Shown here: in pieces, positions 19,399-28,506 of the stretch
Position numbering within the stretch: the stretch's first letter is position 1
How the letters are laid out: the number at the start of each line of letters is the position of its first letter
Assembly (NCBI GenBank): GCA_023262855.1
Contig: JALQYQ010000022.1
Span: 49,969 to 113,968, forward strand
Direction: 5' to 3'
Length of the DNA: 64,000 nucleotides
From: Crocinitomicaceae bacterium
GTDB taxonomy: Bacteria > Bacteroidota > Bacteroidia > Flavobacteriales_D > Crocinitomicaceae
Made by a program: the position numbers and the translations under genes
Notes under the pieces: model-generated
The model's database searches: none
What the model was told of the DNA's origin: nothing
The model's input: only the letters and a program-made list of their open reading frames with translations

Positions 19399-20132
19399 TA
19401 TTTTGTTCCACTGTAGATTGTTGCAATCCCACCTGAAACCAAACGAGATTGAACATTTTTATATCCAACAGCTTTCATAATGTTTTTAAAATCTTCACCT
19501 TCAGGAAAAGCTGCTACAGATTCTGGCAAATAGGCATACGCCTTTTCGTCTTTAGAAATGCGTTTACCGAAGAACGGAATGATGTATTTTGAATGGAAGG
19601 CATAATACTGTTTAACAGGAAATTTCTTTGGTTTTGAAAATTCCAAAATGATTAATTTTCCTTCTGGACGCACTACACGAAGCATTTCTGCTAATCCCTT
19701 TTCAAGATTTTCGTAGTTACGAACCCCAAATCCAACTGTCAATGCATCAAAGTAATTATCCTCAAAAGGCAAATCTTCAGAATCTCCTAAACGCATTGAA
19801 ATGATTGAATCGTAGCCATGTTTCTTCATTTTCTCACGTCCAACTTCCAACATACCCTCAGAAATGTCCATTCCAACAATTTCTTTTGGATTCAATGTCA
19901 AACTTTGAATTGCAAAATCACCGGTTCCACTCGCAAGATCCAAAATACGCTCTGGTTTAATTTCACGCAACATGTTCACTGCTTTTCGACGCCAAATCTT
20001 GTCGATTCCAAGTGATAGAAAATGATTTAAAAAGTCATATTTTTTTGAAATGTTATTAAACATCTCAGCCACTTCTTCTTTTTTCGAGCGATCTACATCT
20101 CCGTATGGCTTAACTACTTTTCTTTCTGACAT
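19398..20132 (-). CDS. ubiE: Demethylmenaquinone methyltransferase (UbiE/MenG)
   Basis: C-methyltransferase that makes menaquinone from demethylmenaquinone in the last step of the pathway. It has 244 residues with the UbiE signatures [25 protein letters not shown] and motif [14 protein letters not shown], then [15 protein letters not shown] and [40 protein letters not shown]. In this group menaquinone is the normal quinone, consistent with menB further along. The stop overlaps the start of porT. Confidence 0.95.
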   Translation of the reverse strand: MSERKVVKPYGDVDRSKKEEVAEMFNNISKKYDFLNHFLSLGIDKIWRRKAVNMLREIKPERILDLASGTGDFAIQSLTLNPKEIVGMDISEGMLEVGREKMKKHGYDSIISMRLGDSEDLPFEDNYFDALTVGFGVRNYENLEKGLAEMLRVVRPEGKLIILEFSKPKKFPVKQYYAFHSKYIIPFFGKRISKDEKAYAYLPESVAAFPEGEDFKNIMKAVGYKNVQSRLVSGGIATIYSGTK

Positions 20133-20199
20133 GTTTTATTTTTTCTGCAACTTGTTGTTGCAATTAATCCTTAAACAATGTGCCAAGGATAAAGTTTCT

Positions 20200-21189
20200 T
20201 TACTTCAATAATTTAATTGTTTCTTCTAACAACTGTTTTTTGCTGATTGATACAACGCCGCTTTTCTCACAAACCAAACCACCAGCAATATTGGAAATCT
20301 CAGCGATAAGTCCAGCTTCTAAACCAATTACTAAACACAAAGTAGCAATGGAAATAACAGTATCTCCTGCTCCACTCACATCGGCGATATTGCGAATATG
20401 TGCTTGTGCATAGTGCTTTTTGTCTTCTTTTTTAATGAAAACTCCATGTTCAGATAGCGTTACAAAAGAAATTTGATTGTTTAATTGAGCTTCTAATTCA
20501 TCAATCGCGCTTTCAAACTTTTTAGGTTCTTTTACAAATGAGAAATCAACACCCAATCCTTCTTTTAACTCTTTTAAATTCGGTTTGAACAAAGTAACAT
20601 TTTTGTATTCAAAGAAATTATCTTTTTTCGGATCAACTGTTGTTACGATCCCATTTTCATTCGCTAAAGTAATAACTGCTAAAATAATTTGTGGCGTTAA
20701 AACTCCTTTGTTGTAATCTTCAAAAATAATTCCGTCCAATCCTGAGGCTATTAATTTTTTAACAGAATTCAACAAGGCAGATTCTTCGTTCGCCGAAATT
20801 TGATTTGTTTGTTCAGAATCGATGCGCAACAATTGTTGATTATTTCCTATAACGCGCGTTTTAACCGTTGTTTTACGTCCTTCACTCAACACCAAACCTT
20901 CTGAAGAAATATTTGCCTCTTCTAACAGGTTTTTTAAATCATTACCGTACGAATCAGTTCCAACAACTGAACAAATAATCGGCTTTGCTCCCATTGCTTC
21001 TAAATTGATAGCAACATTTGCAGCGCCCCCAAGTCGATCTTCAACTTTTTCAAGACTAACAATTGGAACGGGTGCTTCAGGACTAATGCGATTAACTTTT
21101 CCACGCATGTACGCGTCGATCATCACATCTCCAATAACTAGAATGCGTTTACCGTTAAATTGTTCAAATACTGATTTAAAATCCATCAA
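20200..21189 (-). CDS. rfaE1: D-glycero-beta-D-manno-heptose-7-phosphate kinase (PfkB family)
   Basis: Ribokinase-like sugar kinase of 329 residues closest to the first domain of HldE/RfaE, which phosphorylates heptose 7-phosphate at C1 for ADP-heptose and LPS inner core. It has the N-terminal VIGDVMIDAYMRGKVNRISPEAPVPIV and GGAANVAINLEAMGA blocks and the PfkB anion-hole motif DVSGAGDTVISIATL near the C-terminus. The nucleotidyltransferase domain of the bifunctional enzyme is absent, so a separate adenylyltransferase is expected elsewhere. Its start overlaps the aminotransferase stop by 4 bp (ATGA). Confidence 0.9.
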   Translation of the reverse strand: MMDFKSVFEQFNGKRILVIGDVMIDAYMRGKVNRISPEAPVPIVSLEKVEDRLGGAANVAINLEAMGAKPIICSVVGTDSYGNDLKNLLEEANISSEGLVLSEGRKTTVKTRVIGNNQQLLRIDSEQTNQISANEESALLNSVKKLIASGLDGIIFEDYNKGVLTPQIILAVITLANENGIVTTVDPKKDNFFEYKNVTLFKPNLKELKEGLGVDFSFVKEPKKFESAIDELEAQLNNQISFVTLSEHGVFIKKEDKKHYAQAHIRNIADVSGAGDTVISIATLCLVIGLEAGLIAEISNIAGGLVCEKSGVVSISKKQLLEETIKLLK

Positions 21190-22379
21190 TTTAATTTTGC
21201 TAATGCTGCTTTAATGCGTTTCATTGCTTCAGTTAATGTCTCTTCTGAAGCGGCATAAGATATACGAATACAATTTGGATCTCCAAAAGCATCTCCTGTT
21301 ACCAAAGCTACCAAAGCTTCAGATAACAAATACATGCACATATCGTCAGCGTTATGAACAGTGAAACCATTGTAGGATTTACCAAAGAATGAAGCAATTT
21401 CCGGGAAGACATAAAACGCTCCAACAGGAACATTCGCATTCACCCCTGGCATTTCATTCAATGCTGTTAATACTAATTTTCTACGGTTATTAAATGCTGC
21501 AATCATGTCTTTCAATACTAAAGGATCAGCTTTCATAGCCGCGATTGCCGCTTTTTGAGTAATTGAACATGTACCAGAAGTAAATTGTCCTTGCACTTTA
21601 TTACAAGCATCCGCAATTACTTTTGGAGCACCAATGTATCCCAAACGCCAACCTGTCATCGCCCATGCTTTTGAAACACCATTAACTGTAACGACTTGGT
21701 TATAAACTTCAGGGAATTGAGCTAAACTTTCATGTTTACCAATGAAGTTTATGTGTTCGTAAATCTCATCAGAAATCACAACAATGTGCGGATATTTTTT
21801 CAAGACATCCGCTAAATCTTTTAATTCTTCTTTTGTATAAACAGAACCTGTAGGATTACATGGTGTTGAGAAAATCAACATTTTAGTTTTCGGTGTTATT
21901 GCTGCCTCCAACTGTTTTCCGTTGATTTTAAAATCATTCTCAATCCCAGCATTAATGACAACTGGAGTTCCTTCCGCCACTTTAACGATTTCTAAATACG
22001 AAACCCAATAAGGAGCAGGAACAATTACTTCATCACCAGGACCAACTATTGACAAAACAACATTTGCAATGGATTGCTTTGCACCCGTTGAAACAACAAT
22101 TTGATCTTTTGTATAATCCAATCCATTGTCTCGCTTAAATTTCAATGAAATACTTTCACGTAAATCATCGTATCCAGGAACTGGCGTGTACATCGTGAAA
22201 TTATTTTCCATCGCTTCCACTGCGGCATCTTTAATAAATTGAGGTGTAAAGAAATCAGGTTCCCCCAAGCTCAAGGAAATAATATCTTTCCCTTCTGCTT
22301 TTAATTCTCTACTTTTTCTCGACATCGCAATCGTAGCCGATTCTTCCATTGCCAACAGGCGCTCAGACAATTGTATCAT
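21186..22379 (-). CDS. aspC: PLP-dependent aminotransferase, aspartate aminotransferase type
   Basis: Class I fold aminotransferase that probably transfers the amino group between aspartate and 2-oxoglutarate. Family blocks are ISLSLGEPDFFTPQFI, STPCNPTGSVYTKEEL, ISDEIYEHINF, and the PLP lysine region TVNGVSKAWAMTGWRLGYIGAP, with the C-terminal RISYAASEETLTEAMKRI. The track starts at 22400, but a TAGATTTG promoter box ends only 1 bp before that ATG; the ATG at 22379 (MIQLSERLLAMEESATIAMSRKSRELKAEGKDI) matches the family start and leaves room for transcription initiation. About 397 residues. Substrate specificity beyond the class is inferred. Confidence 0.9.
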   Translation of the reverse strand: MIQLSERLLAMEESATIAMSRKSRELKAEGKDIISLSLGEPDFFTPQFIKDAAVEAMENNFTMYTPVPGYDDLRESISLKFKRDNGLDYTKDQIVVSTGAKQSIANVVLSIVGPGDEVIVPAPYWVSYLEIVKVAEGTPVVINAGIENDFKINGKQLEAAITPKTKMLIFSTPCNPTGSVYTKEELKDLADVLKKYPHIVVISDEIYEHINFIGKHESLAQFPEVYNQVVTVNGVSKAWAMTGWRLGYIGAPKVIADACNKVQGQFTSGTCSITQKAAIAAMKADPLVLKDMIAAFNNRRKLVLTALNEMPGVNANVPVGAFYVFPEIASFFGKSYNGFTVHNADDMCMYLLSEALVALVTGDAFGDPNCIRISYAASEETLTEAMKRIKAALAKLN

Positions 22380-22401
22380 TTCTTGGTGCGTAATTTTCAT
22401 G

Positions 22402-22409
22402 CAAATCTA
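22402..22409 (-). promoter_or_regulatory. Putative aspC promoter (TAGATTTG)
   Basis: On the minus strand TAGATTTG matches TAnnTTTG exactly. Its position, 22 bp before the ATG at 22379, is what decides the start codon. Confidence 0.55.
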
Positions 22410-22513
22410 AGCAATATTGAAGGAAGAATAACCTACTACAACCTAAAATTAAAGGAAGAATTCAAGAACAATTTGTGGATAAAAGTCAATTAACTTAAAA
22501 ATTCAATCAATCT

Positions 22514-22529
22514 TATATTTGTAATTTTG
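22514..22529 (+). promoter_or_regulatory. Promoter of the acyltransferase pair (tandem TATATTTG and TAATTTTG)
   Basis: Two back-to-back -7-like boxes, TATATTTG (22514-22521) and TAATTTTG (22522-22529), precede the ATG at 22538. The first has the better distance to the start. Confidence 0.55.
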
Positions 22530-22537
22530 TACTTACG

Positions 22538-23356
22538 ATGAGTGACGAGAAATTTATTGATATCAAACGATTGATTCAAAGCAAAAGTCCGAAGCTAGCA
22601 AAATGGCTTCCTGGCTTTGTTATTTCCTATTTAAAACGCATTCTTCATCAAGACGAAATCAATGATTTTTTGATCAAGCACAAAGATGATTACAATGCTG
22701 ATTTCTGCACGGAAGTTATCAAGTATTTCAATATTCAAATCGAAGTAAAAGGCATTGAAAACATTCCAAAGGATGGAAAAGTAATTATTGCTATGAACCA
22801 TCCGCTTGGGGGAATGGACGCTTTAGCTTTTGTTTCTGCTCTGCAAAATCACCGCACAGATTTAAAATTTATCGTAAATGACTTATTGATGAATTTAACC
22901 AATCTACGCGGATTATTCGTCGGAGTTAATAAACATGGAAAAAACGAAGGTACTGTTCGACAACAAATTCATGATGTTTTTGAAAGCGATGAAGCAGTTT
23001 GTATTTTTCCTGCTGGCTTGGTTAGTCGAAAAGTGAAAGGAGAAGTACGCGATTTGGATTGGAAAAAAACGTTTGTGACCTATTCTATTCGAATGGACCA
23101 ACCCATCATTCCAGTTTTTATCGATGGCGAATTATCCAATTTCTTTTACCGTCTGGCGAATTTTAGAAAATTCATTGGTATAAAAGCAAATATTGAAATG
23201 CTTTACCTTTCAAATGAATTGTTTAAACAGCGCAATAAAAAAATGACATTTACAGTTGGTAAACCTATTTTACCGAGCAAATTTGATAAAAAGCGTTCAG
23301 AACGTGATTTAGCTCAAGATGTAAAAGCAAAAGTTTACGAACTTTCAAAAAAATAA
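22538..23356 (+). CDS. PlsC-type O-acyltransferase, GlsA/OlsA-like
   Basis: Lysophospholipid-acyltransferase-fold enzyme of 272 residues. It contains the NHxxxxD catalytic motif (MNHPLGGMDALAF), the FPAGLVSR block and a late IPVFIDGEL block typical of PlsC-like enzymes. Immediately downstream, after 3 bp, lies a GNAT N-acyltransferase of the OlsB type. In Bacteroides the neighbouring glsA and glsB genes make N-acyl glycine lipids, and in other species one fused protein, OlsF, does both steps for ornithine lipids. This gene is therefore probably the O-acyltransferase that adds the second acyl chain to an amino-acid lipid. The amino acid (glycine, glycyl-serine or ornithine) cannot be read from the sequence. 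Confidence 0.85.
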   Translation: MSDEKFIDIKRLIQSKSPKLAKWLPGFVISYLKRILHQDEINDFLIKHKDDYNADFCTEVIKYFNIQIEVKGIENIPKDGKVIIAMNHPLGGMDALAFVSALQNHRTDLKFIVNDLLMNLTNLRGLFVGVNKHGKNEGTVRQQIHDVFESDEAVCIFPAGLVSRKVKGEVRDLDWKKTFVTYSIRMDQPIIPVFIDGELSNFFYRLANFRKFIGIKANIEMLYLSNELFKQRNKKMTFTVGKPILPSKFDKKRSERDLAQDVKAKVYELSKK

Positions 23357-23359
23357 ATT

Positions 23360-24277
23360 ATGGAACCAATTATTTCCCCAATTGATAAAGAGATTATTAA
23401 ATCTGAACTCACTCAAGATCGTTTTGTGCGAAAAACACGCAAAGGTGATAATGAAATATACATTATTGACCAACACAATGCACCGAATACACTTCAGGAA
23501 ATTGGTCGTTTACGCGAAGTAACTTTTCGTGCTTCTGGTGGTGGAACAGGTTTATCAGTCGATTTGGATGAATTTGATACGAACGATAAATGTTACAAGC
23601 AATTAATCGTTTGGTCACCTGAAGATGAAGAAATAGTTGGTGGATATCGTTACATAAAATGTTCAGAAGCGATAGATGAAAAAACGGGAGAAATACTACT
23701 CTCAACAACACATTATTTTGATTTTTCAGAGCAATTCATTAAGAATTATTTACCTTATACAATTGAACTTGGAAGATCATGGGTTCAGCCAAATTTCCAA
23801 CCGACTGTAAATCCACGCAAAGGATTATTTGCTTTGGACAACATTTGGGATGGTTTAGGCGCTTTGGTAATTTTTAATCCAGAAATTAAGTATTTCTTTG
23901 GTAAAGTGACGATGTACCCGAATTACAATACTGCTAGCCGTGATTTCTTGTTGCATTTTATGAATCACTATTTTCCTGACAAAGAAAATTTGATGAAACC
24001 ATTTCATCCCTTAGTTCAGAATTACGACCGTGCATATGTTGAAGGGCAATTGAAAGGCTTGGATTTTAAAGACGGATTCAAAGTGTTGAACAGCGCAGTT
24101 CGTGAAAACGGTGAATTCATTCCACCTCTTGTAAATATCTACATGAATTTGTCTCCAACAATGAAAACATTTGGAACAGCAGTGAATCCTGAATTCGGAA
24201 ATGTTGAAGAAACCGGAATTTTAGTAACCATCGCTGATATTTTCGAAGAAAAGAAAGAGCGTCACATGCAGTTGTAA
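23360..24277 (+). CDS. GNAT-fold N-acyltransferase, GlsB/OlsB-like
   Basis: Protein of 305 residues in the hemolysin/OlsB-type acyltransferase group. Visible blocks are IGRLREVTFRASGGGTGLSVDLDEFDTND, the core strand EEIVGGYRYIKCSE, and the ELGRSWVQPNFQP segment that is characteristic of these enzymes. It would transfer a 3-hydroxyacyl chain from acyl carrier protein to the amino group of glycine or ornithine, the first step of amino-acid-lipid synthesis. It is 3 bp downstream of the O-acyltransferase gene and ends 1 bp before the end of the convergent exported-protein gene. Confidence in the family is high and in the amino acid substrate low. Confidence 0.85.
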   Translation: MEPIISPIDKEIIKSELTQDRFVRKTRKGDNEIYIIDQHNAPNTLQEIGRLREVTFRASGGGTGLSVDLDEFDTNDKCYKQLIVWSPEDEEIVGGYRYIKCSEAIDEKTGEILLSTTHYFDFSEQFIKNYLPYTIELGRSWVQPNFQPTVNPRKGLFALDNIWDGLGALVIFNPEIKYFFGKVTMYPNYNTASRDFLLHFMNHYFPDKENLMKPFHPLVQNYDRAYVEGQLKGLDFKDGFKVLNSAVRENGEFIPPLVNIYMNLSPTMKTFGTAVNPEFGNVEETGILVTIADIFEEKKERHMQL

Positions 24278-24278
24278 A

Positions 24279-25034
24279 TTAGAAGCAATAAGTCAATCCA
24301 CATTCAAACGAAATCAAATTTGTCGTTTTTTGCAGTTCTGAAAAGACACTCCAATCTAATTGTTTACTCAAAATAAATGAATTTTGTACAATATTGAGAT
24401 GGTAACTTATACCATAATTAATTAATAATCTCTTTCGTATAGCCGAACGCAGTTTGAAGGTATATTGTACGGAATAACCATTTTTTTGTCGATAAACGTC
24501 TTCAACAGGTAAAGATGCTTCGTTTGCAATATCAGACCATTTGTAATGCTTTTTATCAGAAATTAAGTCACCAGACATTCGAAAATAACCTATTCCAATT
24601 TGGTGCATGTAACCAATTGGCAAAGAACCATTTTTTCCAACAAATGAAACTTTAGGCATGATCGAAATACATCGATCATTTATTACAACCTTACCTTTAT
24701 ATTCATCTGTTAACCCAATATTTTCGGTAAAGATTTGATCCTTAAAAAAATCAAACCGAAGAACATCATAGCCTAACTCCAATGATAATGACAAATTATT
24801 ATTAATCACGCGACCATATTCAGTGTGAATTCCTGTATTCAACAAGCCAAATCTGTTCCTATTTAAATACGTTTGATTCGTAAGAAGGCTACTAATTAAA
24901 TTTGCTATTATCGGAGAATTATTTACTGAATTTATTTCTAAGAAATTTCTTTTTCCAAACATACCTACAGTTTGACAGTAGGGCTTTAATGTGAAAAAAA
25001 ACAAAATCAAAAATGTGGGAAAAAGTGATTTCAT
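24279..25034 (-). CDS. Exported outer-membrane-like protein of unknown function
   Basis: I do not recognise the family. A signal peptide MKSLFPTFLILFFFTLKPYCQ is followed by about 230 residues of alternating polar and aromatic residues (HTEYGRVINNNLSLSLELGYDVL, KLRSAIRKRLLINYGISYHLNI, ISFECGLTYCF) consistent with a small beta-barrel ending in Phe, the usual outer membrane signature. It is the last gene of a three-gene unit, 15 bp after the M48-like gene. Function may be tied to that neighbour. Confidence 0.7.
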   Translation of the reverse strand: MKSLFPTFLILFFFTLKPYCQTVGMFGKRNFLEINSVNNSPIIANLISSLLTNQTYLNRNRFGLLNTGIHTEYGRVINNNLSLSLELGYDVLRFDFFKDQIFTENIGLTDEYKGKVVINDRCISIMPKVSFVGKNGSLPIGYMHQIGIGYFRMSGDLISDKKHYKWSDIANEASLPVEDVYRQKNGYSVQYTFKLRSAIRKRLLINYGISYHLNIVQNSFILSKQLDWSVFSELQKTTNLISFECGLTYCF

Positions 25035-25049
25035 CTAGTTATAATTTGT

Positions 25050-27194
25050 TTATTTATTTGGGCTAAAATTATTATAAAAGAAGGACGCCAAATTGTTTAA
25101 ATTTATGGGAAAGTTGATATATACAATTTGATTTAAAAGCAATTCACCAGTTTCAAAATCAGTCATTGAAAAAGTAACGTAAGAATTTCCTGAATCAAGG
25201 TATTTTGATGGTAAATGACCTAAAATTGTATACGGAATTATTGGCGGAAATAATGCAGAAAAAACAAAAAGAGCATAGTTGTAATCTGGATTATAAACAC
25301 GTGTATAATTGATAGACATCAATTTCATTTTTTTATCTTTCGCTAACATCGAGTGTAATTCTGTATAATCAACTGGAAAGTTAACACTATCCTCCAAGGA
25401 TGTATATTGATTCTCATACGTAGCCAAAATACAATTCCTATTATACTGTTCAAGTGTTAAAACTTCCGTTTCATCCCGTTTAACGAATCCCGTTTTAACA
25501 GATAGTTCATTCGTTGCAATCAATAGTGACTCCTTGAAAAGTCCTTCTAGTATTTTGTCCCTGATGTAATCATCTGACGAACCATTTTGGGCATTTATTC
25601 TCGGATCTAAAAGGGTAAAATCACTTAATCCTGGTAAAATTAAATTACTTTTTTCCACAACTTGAAGCTCTTCATTTTCTTCAATCGGATTTTGATTTTC
25701 AATCTTTTTAATCTTTTCTTTTTCCAGAATTGAATCAATATAGTGGAGCGAAATCGAGTCTCTAGAAATTCCTTCTAGTTGAGAAAGATAGAAATTGGCA
25801 AAAAGAGAATCACTCACGGATTTTTGAATGTTATTCGATTCACTTGAAGATCGTTTGATGTATGATGAATCTTGTCTAGCGACGTACAACTTAATGTTAT
25901 GCTTCAAATCTATTTTTTCGTCAAGTGCACATTCTTTCAACATTAAATTATTGATGGAATTCAATTCTATGTCAAGTGGATTCTCCTGATGTAAATCATT
26001 AATAATTCTCAATGATAAAAATGCTAGATTTCTTAAATCCAATGCCTTTAAAAAATAATTAATTTCACCTGATTGTCCAACAGCTTCTTTAGTAGGTATC
26101 AAAATTTCGTTTAATCGATCGTTCTTTTTATATTGATAAATTCCAAGCCAAGTTTGCGCTTTGAGGTGTTTTAAGAACGTAGAATTTGGATACTTTTTTT
26201 CTAGGATTAAGATCGAATAAAGTGCTTTTGCAAAGTTTTTAGTTAATACCATGGAGCGAACTGATTCGAAACATGCAAAATCTTTAATTCTTTCAAACTC
26301 ATTTTTTTCCGAAACAAATATTTCTCCCTCAGCATTTAAATTTTCATTTCCTATTACAGAAATTAGTTTTTTATGCCTATCATAATACTGGTTATTATCT
26401 TCTTCTTTATTAAATTCTGGAATTGGTTTAAGTGATGCTTCATTCAATAATAGAGAAGGAAGTTTTGATTTTGGAGATTCAAAACAACTTAAATTCACCT
26501 CAAATTCATCGAAAGGTAAATAACTGTAATTCAAAACCTTGTACACACGGTTAAGTTCTGAAAGTGAAAAACCTGCATTTTTGTAGAATGAAACTGCTTT
26601 TTCATATACATCACAATCCTCATCAAATGGATAATTAGGAATATACATACAGCTCGAAGTGTTTTTATCAAAGAGCACGTTTCTCAGAAAATCTTCTGCT
26701 TTTTTGTTCTCAAAATGAGCAATTTCCATTGCCAAAACAAATGCTAATTGTGCGTCATTCTCAAGATTACTGATCAATCCAGTTGAATAACAAATCAATC
26801 CATTATAGGTAATAAAACAAAATGGTTTGTAGTGTTTATATGTTATCACTTCAAACTTATTTTTTGTGGTATCATTTTGCTTTAATAAAGCATTCACAAT
26901 TTTTTGACCATGTTCACTAATTTCATCACCAAAAACACAGTTTCCAGAATTAAATAAGTCTTGTGTTTTGTAAACATTTTCGGTAACAAAAACTCTTCTA
27001 TCAATGGTATTCTTTATTGATCTATCATTCAATTCCATCTCCCTTTTAATACGCTTTGATGGGTCTTGAAATAATAATTGATTAACTTCTCCCTTTGATT
27101 TAATTGTAACATAATTATTAAAATCAGTCTGAGCGTAGCTAAAATAAGAATTGATAAAAAAGAATATTAACAGATGATAACTTTTCATGTTCAT
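25050..27194 (-). CDS. Exported M48-like protein with degenerate zinc site
   Basis: Exported protein of 714 residues with signal peptide MKSYHLLIFFFINSYFSYAQ. Residues about 110-230 resemble the M48 metallopeptidase core: KPFCFITYNGLICYSTGLISNLENDAQLAFVLAMEIAHFENKK parallels the M48 pattern in which an Asn/Gly strand precedes HEXXH. Here the first histidine of HEXXH is Met156 (MEIAH), while Glu157 and His160 remain, so normal zinc catalysis is doubtful. A later Glu in YPFDEDCDVYEKAVSFYKNAGF could be the third ligand position. The rest (residues 300-714) is mostly helical and then beta-rich, without a family I know. It is flanked by two beta-barrel-like proteins in one operon. Confidence 0.72.
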   Translation of the reverse strand: MNMKSYHLLIFFFINSYFSYAQTDFNNYVTIKSKGEVNQLLFQDPSKRIKREMELNDRSIKNTIDRRVFVTENVYKTQDLFNSGNCVFGDEISEHGQKIVNALLKQNDTTKNKFEVITYKHYKPFCFITYNGLICYSTGLISNLENDAQLAFVLAMEIAHFENKKAEDFLRNVLFDKNTSSCMYIPNYPFDEDCDVYEKAVSFYKNAGFSLSELNRVYKVLNYSYLPFDEFEVNLSCFESPKSKLPSLLLNEASLKPIPEFNKEEDNNQYYDRHKKLISVIGNENLNAEGEIFVSEKNEFERIKDFACFESVRSMVLTKNFAKALYSILILEKKYPNSTFLKHLKAQTWLGIYQYKKNDRLNEILIPTKEAVGQSGEINYFLKALDLRNLAFLSLRIINDLHQENPLDIELNSINNLMLKECALDEKIDLKHNIKLYVARQDSSYIKRSSSESNNIQKSVSDSLFANFYLSQLEGISRDSISLHYIDSILEKEKIKKIENQNPIEENEELQVVEKSNLILPGLSDFTLLDPRINAQNGSSDDYIRDKILEGLFKESLLIATNELSVKTGFVKRDETEVLTLEQYNRNCILATYENQYTSLEDSVNFPVDYTELHSMLAKDKKMKLMSINYTRVYNPDYNYALFVFSALFPPIIPYTILGHLPSKYLDSGNSYVTFSMTDFETGELLLNQIVYINFPINLNNLASFFYNNFSPNK

Positions 27195-27197
27195 TAC

Positions 27198-28061
27198 TTA
27201 AAATAAAAATCCAATTGAAAGTCTAATTTGCTGCTGTCGAAGACTATTATTTTCATACGGAGTGTTAGCGTTAGGTATCTTGAAATATGGAAAATTATCA
27301 CTTCCTAAGATTAATGTCCCATCCGATGAGTTTGATTTAAACTTATTGGATATTGGTAAATCGAATTGCAACTCCACATTCACTGTTGATTTTCCTTTGT
27401 AGCAATGTTCAAAGCCAATTCCGAACAAAAGATTTGAATTAATTCGATGATCATCTGTTGTAAGCATTTTGTAATTGTTATATTCAAATGTTACTGAATC
27501 AGACATTAAATGCATTCGTTGCATCATTTGTGTAGTTCGAATTTTTAAGTTCAATCGAACACCAGTGGAAAAGTAGTAACGATTGAGTTTGGATGGTTTG
27601 GACCGGAATACTGCCATAAAAGGCATTGACAAATAACTGAAACGAAATTTCGCATAGTTAAACTGACCAGAAATTCCAGATGTTTGGGTGTATTTCTCAT
27701 GTAATGCCACATATTCTTTATAACTCATGGGACTTTGAAGCACATGAAATGGAGCAGAGCTAGAGAAAAACAAAGCAATTGTGTCCTCAGAATTGTCTAT
27801 AAAACTTGCTTTCGAAAACTCAAGAGATGCCCCTACTCTTAAGCCAAAAAGATCGCTAAACTGGTGTTCATAAAGACCGCCTATTGATCTTACTGATGAA
27901 ATAAAGTCTTTAACCAAAAAAACATCGGAGTTCGAGCGATTCATGTTAAAACCTTCGGAATAACATACTCCGAATCTATTTCGTTCAACTAAAAAACGTT
28001 GAGCCAATGAATCAAAACCGTAAAGAGAAATTAAATAAAAAAGTATAATTAACCGTCCCAT
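27198..28061 (-). CDS. Outer-membrane beta-barrel-like protein of unknown function
   Basis: Protein of 287 residues, first gene of the three-gene unit. It begins with a signal peptide (MGRLIILFYLISLYGFDSLAQ) and has amphipathic strands (GLYEHQFSDLFGLRVGASLEFSKASF, YFSTGVRLNLKIRTTQMM, STVNVELQFDLPISNKF) ending in IRLSIGFLF with a terminal Phe, as in outer-membrane barrels. The next gene starts 3 bp later. Only a weak promoter-like TAAATTCG lies upstream. No specific function is supported. Confidence 0.72.
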   Translation of the reverse strand: MGRLIILFYLISLYGFDSLAQRFLVERNRFGVCYSEGFNMNRSNSDVFLVKDFISSVRSIGGLYEHQFSDLFGLRVGASLEFSKASFIDNSEDTIALFFSSSAPFHVLQSPMSYKEYVALHEKYTQTSGISGQFNYAKFRFSYLSMPFMAVFRSKPSKLNRYYFSTGVRLNLKIRTTQMMQRMHLMSDSVTFEYNNYKMLTTDDHRINSNLLFGIGFEHCYKGKSTVNVELQFDLPISNKFKSNSSDGTLILGSDNFPYFKIPNANTPYENNSLRQQQIRLSIGFLF

Positions 28062-28212
28062 TGTAAAAGATTTTGCGGCGAATTTAACACTTTTTCGTGT
28101 ATGTAAATTATCTAAGGAAGGAAATCACCATTTGTCTAGCGAAATAAAATCCATCTCAATTAATACAAGTATCCTTTTAAAAATTCAAGTATTCAATTAC
28201 AATAAACAAAAA

Positions 28213-28506
28213 CTAATCCTCAGTCAAACAGGTAATTTTCACAATCTTACCAACCATGCAAATTGATCCTCCGTCGACTTCTTCGTATTTTACATGCAAG
28301 TCTTTTCCTTCGACGAATTCTATTTCAAATTCGTTCAAGTTTTGTGCTTCCAAATAGGAATTATCATTCAATTGCAAAACCCATCCGCAACCATCCAACC
28401 CCGTTAAATTGCGCATCTTCACATGCACAGAACCACTGCATGCATCATGCGTAGAACAAGAGGCAACAAGTGCAACGAGCGAAAATAACAATAGAAGCTT
28501 TTTCAT
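28213..28506 (-). CDS. Small lipoprotein coupled to an ECF sigma factor
   Basis: 97 residues. The start MKKLLLLFSLVALVASC carries a clear lipobox (LVASC), so it should be lipid-anchored in the envelope. The mature part has five further cysteines (DACSGS, GLDGCGW, SICMVGK, ITCLTED) and a charged middle. Its ATG overlaps the stop of the sigma factor gene as TAATG, indicating coupled translation. It does not resemble an anti-sigma factor (no transmembrane helix, no cytoplasmic domain). Function unknown. Confidence 0.75.
   Translation of the reverse strand: MKKLLLLFSLVALVASCSTHDACSGSVHVKMRNLTGLDGCGWVLQLNDNSYLEAQNLNEFEIEFVEGKDLHVKYEEVDGGSICMVGKIVKITCLTED

Noticed and set aside
20140-20165. Inverted repeat GCAAC/GTTGC downstream of the heptose kinase gene start region and before ubiE as a terminator
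   Set aside because: On the minus strand the stem is followed by A, not T, and the loop is very short; no functional claim is possible.
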